In this document: piece after piece, positions 61,991 through 64,000 of the stretch
How positions within the stretch are numbered: the stretch's first letter is position 1
Layout: the number at the start of each line of letters is the position of its first letter
NCBI RefSeq assembly: GCF_023656745.1
Contig: NZ_JAMOKO010000003.1
Span: 99,365 to 163,364 of the forward strand
Direction: 5' to 3'
DNA from: Collinsella sp. BG-O-102
GTDB taxonomy: Bacteria; Actinomycetota; Coriobacteriia; Coriobacteriales; Coriobacteriaceae
DNA length: 64,000 nucleotides
Notes under the pieces: generated by a model
What the model saw: the letters and a program-made list of their open reading frames with translations, nothing else
Told to the model about the DNA's origin: nothing
The model's database searches: none
Made by a program: the position numbers and the translations under genes

Positions 61991-62350
61991 ATGGCACGTA
62001 TTAAGCGCGCTGTTGCCGCCAAGAAGAAGCGCCGTACCGTTATGCACCGTGCGAAGGGTTACTACGGTGCCGCTTCGCGTACTTACAAGCATGCTAAAGA
62101 GCAGGTCCAGCACTCCCTGCAGTATCAGTATCGTGATCGCCGCAACAAGAAGCGCGAGATCCGCTCTCTCTGGATCACCCGCATCAACGCTGCCGCTCGC
62201 CTGAACGACATCTCTTACTCTCAGTTCATGCACGGCCTGAAGGTTGCCGGCATCGAGCTCGACCGCAAGGTTCTGGCTCAGATGGCTTACGAGGACATCG
62301 AGTCCTTCAACGAGCTGGCTGCCATTGCCAAGAAGGCTCTCGAGGCTTAA
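61991..62350 (+). CDS. rplT: Ribosomal protein L20 (bL20)
   Basis: 119 residues: MARIKRAVAAKKKRRTVMHR, AKGYYGAASRTYKHAKEQV, RDRRNKKREIRSLWITRINA and FMHGLKVAGIELDRKVLAQM are the family signature. It assembles 23S rRNA and often represses its own operon through the leader. Start ATG after TAGGAG. Ends with a strong terminator. Confidence 0.97.
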   Translation: MARIKRAVAAKKKRRTVMHRAKGYYGAASRTYKHAKEQVQHSLQYQYRDRRNKKREIRSLWITRINAAARLNDISYSQFMHGLKVAGIELDRKVLAQMAYEDIESFNELAAIAKKALEA

Positions 62351-62369
62351 TTGCTTCTTGCATCTTAAA

Positions 62370-62401
62370 GGGGCGCTTCCAATCCGGAAGCGCCCCTTTT
62401 T
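62370..62401 (+). terminator. Intrinsic terminator of infC-rpmI-rplT
   Basis: GGGGCGCTTCC / GGAAGCGCCCC, 11-bp perfect stem, then TTTTT. Confidence 0.93.
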
Positions 62402-62417
62402 GATTGATTAGGGATGT

Positions 62418-62509
62418 GATCGATTTGGGACGTAGCCAAACCGATCAATTCGATAGCGTCCGAGTTGCAAGAAAGAGCAGGTAGCGTATGTGTCAAAGAT
62501 TTTTGACAC
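62418..62509. promoter_or_regulatory. Two palindromes upstream of an XRE gene, possible operators
   Basis: GATCGATTTGG / CCAAACCGATC (62418-62446, one mismatch) and the perfect GTGTCAAA / TTTGACAC (62490-62497 and 62502-62509). The second ends 113 bases before the XRE start. Either could be an operator; no promoter is clear. Confidence 0.4.
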
Positions 62510-62622
62510 TCTAATCTGCGCGCAGCCATCCGTATGGGTTTGATTTTGGGATTACGCTTTGCTTGCCGGCTTCTGTTGTGTAGCCGCCCAATAAGAGTTG
62601 AGATGCATTCGAAGGGAACGCC

Positions 62623-63231
62623 ATGCAGCTGCCAAAACACCTTAAACAGTATCGACTCGATGCTGGTTTGTCCCAGGAGGATCTTGCAAGGCGCATTTTT
62701 GTAACACGTCAGACCATCAGTAATTGGGAGCGCGGTAAAACGTACCCCGACATCCAGAGTCTCCTACTGCTGTCTGAACAACTGGATGTAACGATTGACG
62801 AGCTTGTTAAAGGCGACATTTCAATAATTAGAGAAAGGGTTGAACGCGATAGGGGCACGCTCTATCGCTTGGGTGCGGGGATGTTGGCTGGGCTTCTTGC
62901 GTTTACCGTCTCTATGGCCTGGCTCATGTGGCAACAAAACCACGGGTGGGGGATGGTCCAGTGCGTTCCGACGATGGTGTTGGCAGGCGTCTTTGGTGCT
63001 GGCGCAATGTGCTGCGCGCTTGCAGCGGAACATATCAAGAAGAAGAATGATTTGGTGACGTATCAAGAGATATCCGACTTCTTGGACGGAAAGAAGGCGG
63101 ACAGCGAAGAGACGAGGACGGGCTGGGCTTACGAGCATCCACAGCTTGCGAATGCCATCAAGTTTGCCGCAGCGGCTCTTATTGGACTAATCGTTTTTGA
63201 ACTCGTTAACGCTGCTATGTCCCATTTCTAA
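62623..63231 (+). CDS. XRE-family regulator with membrane segments (202 aa)
   Basis: HTH_3 domain at residues 4-62 (LKQYRLDAGLSQEDLARRIF, VTRQTISNWERGKTYPDIQS). Three hydrophobic segments follow: GAGMLAGLLAFTVSMAWLMW, VPTMVLAGVFGAGAMCCALA and KFAAAALIGLIVFELVNAA, so it is a membrane-tethered regulator like the one at 10919 but unrelated in its C-terminal part. ATG with GAAGGGA. No partner gene; rRNA genes begin 445 bases downstream. Confidence 0.85.
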   Translation: MQLPKHLKQYRLDAGLSQEDLARRIFVTRQTISNWERGKTYPDIQSLLLLSEQLDVTIDELVKGDISIIRERVERDRGTLYRLGAGMLAGLLAFTVSMAWLMWQQNHGWGMVQCVPTMVLAGVFGAGAMCCALAAEHIKKKNDLVTYQEISDFLDGKKADSEETRTGWAYEHPQLANAIKFAAAALIGLIVFELVNAAMSHF

Positions 63232-63281
63232 TGGGTATACAGCCATTAATGCGGCCGAAGCTTAACCGTTGGAAAACCGAA

Positions 63282-63316
63282 GGGCCGCTCTAATAGGGGG
63301 GCCGCGGCCCTGTTCT
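63282..63316 (+). terminator. Terminator-like hairpin after the XRE gene
   Basis: GGGCCGC (63282-63288) pairs with GCGGCCC (63304-63310), followed by TGTTCTTTCT. Moderate strength. Confidence 0.55.
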
Positions 63317-63675
63317 TTCTAGTCTCTCACAGAGAAGGTCCCATCCTCATTTGTGTAGGAACCGTGGAGGCCCAGATTCCCGCCACCGGGGCCCCTCCGG
63401 TCTGGCAATATATCTCCTTGCCGCGCGGCCCGGTCGAACCGGATGGACCGCAAAGCGTGCACCTTGAGAACCGGATACTGCGAGGATGGACACTAACTTC
63501 AGTGTCGCATCCGGGCAGACATCGAACCATTTGAAATGGTCTAACTTGGATTTGTTTTTCGCAAGGCCGCCGAGAGGCGGCCCCGAGAAATTCCTTTTCC
63601 TATACTAAAACCATATGAATCGAACGGAACCGATCAGCTAATAGTTGTGAGGACCGGACGGGCTCGAAGCCCATT
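63317..63675 (+). promoter_or_regulatory. Upstream region and pre-rRNA leader of the rRNA operon
   Basis: About 360 bases without a convincing gene. It has ACACT/AGTGT and ACCATTT/AAATGGT dyads, a perfect GGCCGCC-GAGA-GGCGGCC hairpin (63565-63582), TATACT at 63601-63606 (possible -10) and a GGGCT/AGCCC stem next to the 16S start. A small minus-strand frame (63327-63530) lacks a ribosome site. Confidence 0.5.
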
Positions 63676-64000
63676 TATTTTGGACGGAGAGTTCGATCCT
63701 GGCTCAGGATGAACGCTGGCGGCGCGCCTAACACATGCAAGTCGAACGGCACCCCTCTCCGGAGGGAAGCGAGTGGCGAACGGCTGAGTAACACGTGGAG
63801 AACCTGCCCCCTCCCCCGGGATAGCCGCCCGAAAGGACGGGTAATACCGGATACCCCCGGGCGCCGCATGGCGCCCGGGCTAAAGCCCCGACGGGAGGGG
63901 ATGGCTCCGCGGCCCATCAGGTAGACGGCGGGGTGACGGCCCACCGTGCCGACAACGGGTAGCCGGGTTGAGAGACCGACCGGCCAGATTGGGACTGAGA
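63676..64000 (+). rRNA. rrs: 16S ribosomal RNA, 5' part
   Basis: The 5' end is TTTTGGACGGAGAGTTCGAT, then CCTGGCTCAGGATGAACGCT, then TAACACATGCAAGTCGAACG and GGCGAACGGCTGAGTAACAC, all universal 16S landmarks. The gene runs off the window. Variable region 1-2 bases look coriobacterial, as in Collinsella, but this is from memory, not a search. The exact first base is uncertain by a few positions. Confidence 0.95.

Noticed and set aside
63327..63530. 67-codon minus-strand gene before the rRNA operon
   Set aside because: No ribosome site, no recognisable domain, and it overlaps rRNA leader structures.

Overview
The window looks like a chromosomal segment of a high-GC Gram-positive gut bacterium of the class Coriobacteriia, most likely a Collinsella or close relative. 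The evidence is the 5' end of the 16S rRNA gene at the right edge, the GC-rich codon use, strong AGGAGG-type ribosome binding sites, TACAAT-like -10 boxes, and gene sets typical of this group (electron-bifurcating lactate dehydrogenase, large single-chain PurL, DUF2130, DUF554). The species call is inference; I could not run a database search.

Layout. 1-2.3 kb: 5'-truncated iron alcohol dehydrogenase and an aldehyde dehydrogenase. 2.3-3.9 kb: a LexA-type SOS box followed by a tiny membrane protein resembling holin-like type I toxins, a HIRAN protein, a short acidic protein and a metallophosphoesterase. 4-15.4 kb: DUF2130 protein, Ski2-like helicase, TrmB, a methyltransferase, an XRE/DUF4097 regulatory pair, Elp3 and a spermidine-synthase-like protein. 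15.4-21.1 kb: a three-gene minus-strand module (TerB-type protein, ATPase, Lhr-like helicase) with the composition of the Shango anti-phage system. 21.1-25.2 kb: DUF554 membrane protein and a five-gene cluster of secreted or surface proteins, one with an LAQTG sortase-like tail. 25.5-29.2 kb: lactate dehydrogenase/EtfB/ferredoxin-EtfA. 29.2-34.6 kb: an HD-domain gene broken by an amber codon, AzlCD, a KdgT-type permease, a seven-helix GGDEF protein and an EamA transporter. 34.7-42.9 kb: purL, a cation/proton antiporter followed by an alternating repeat array, an SDR and homoserine dehydrogenase. 43-48.5 kb: a decayed livJ paralogue and an intact livJHMGF operon. 48.6-60.6 kb: cutC, a GalT-like protein, a bile-acid-symporter-family protein, a RecJ-RecQ-type fusion, rel, an MBL hydrolase, fba and a transglutaminase-like protein. 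60.6-64 kb: tRNA-Leu(CAA) with a duplicated 3' end, infC-rpmI-rplT with a structured leader and probable ATA start, an XRE membrane protein, and the start of an rRNA operon.

The genes are mostly housekeeping and metabolic. Amino-acid handling recurs (Liv uptake, Azl export, homoserine dehydrogenase, Rel alarmone control). The accessory signals with most interest are the Shango-like trio, the SOS-box/toxin-like unit, the eight-copy alternating repeat array near 40.3 kb, and two hairpin repeats that share a GGGACAGG loop on different stems.

Many long open frames lie opposite real genes (for example opposite purL and the liv operon). They follow from high third-position GC and are left out.
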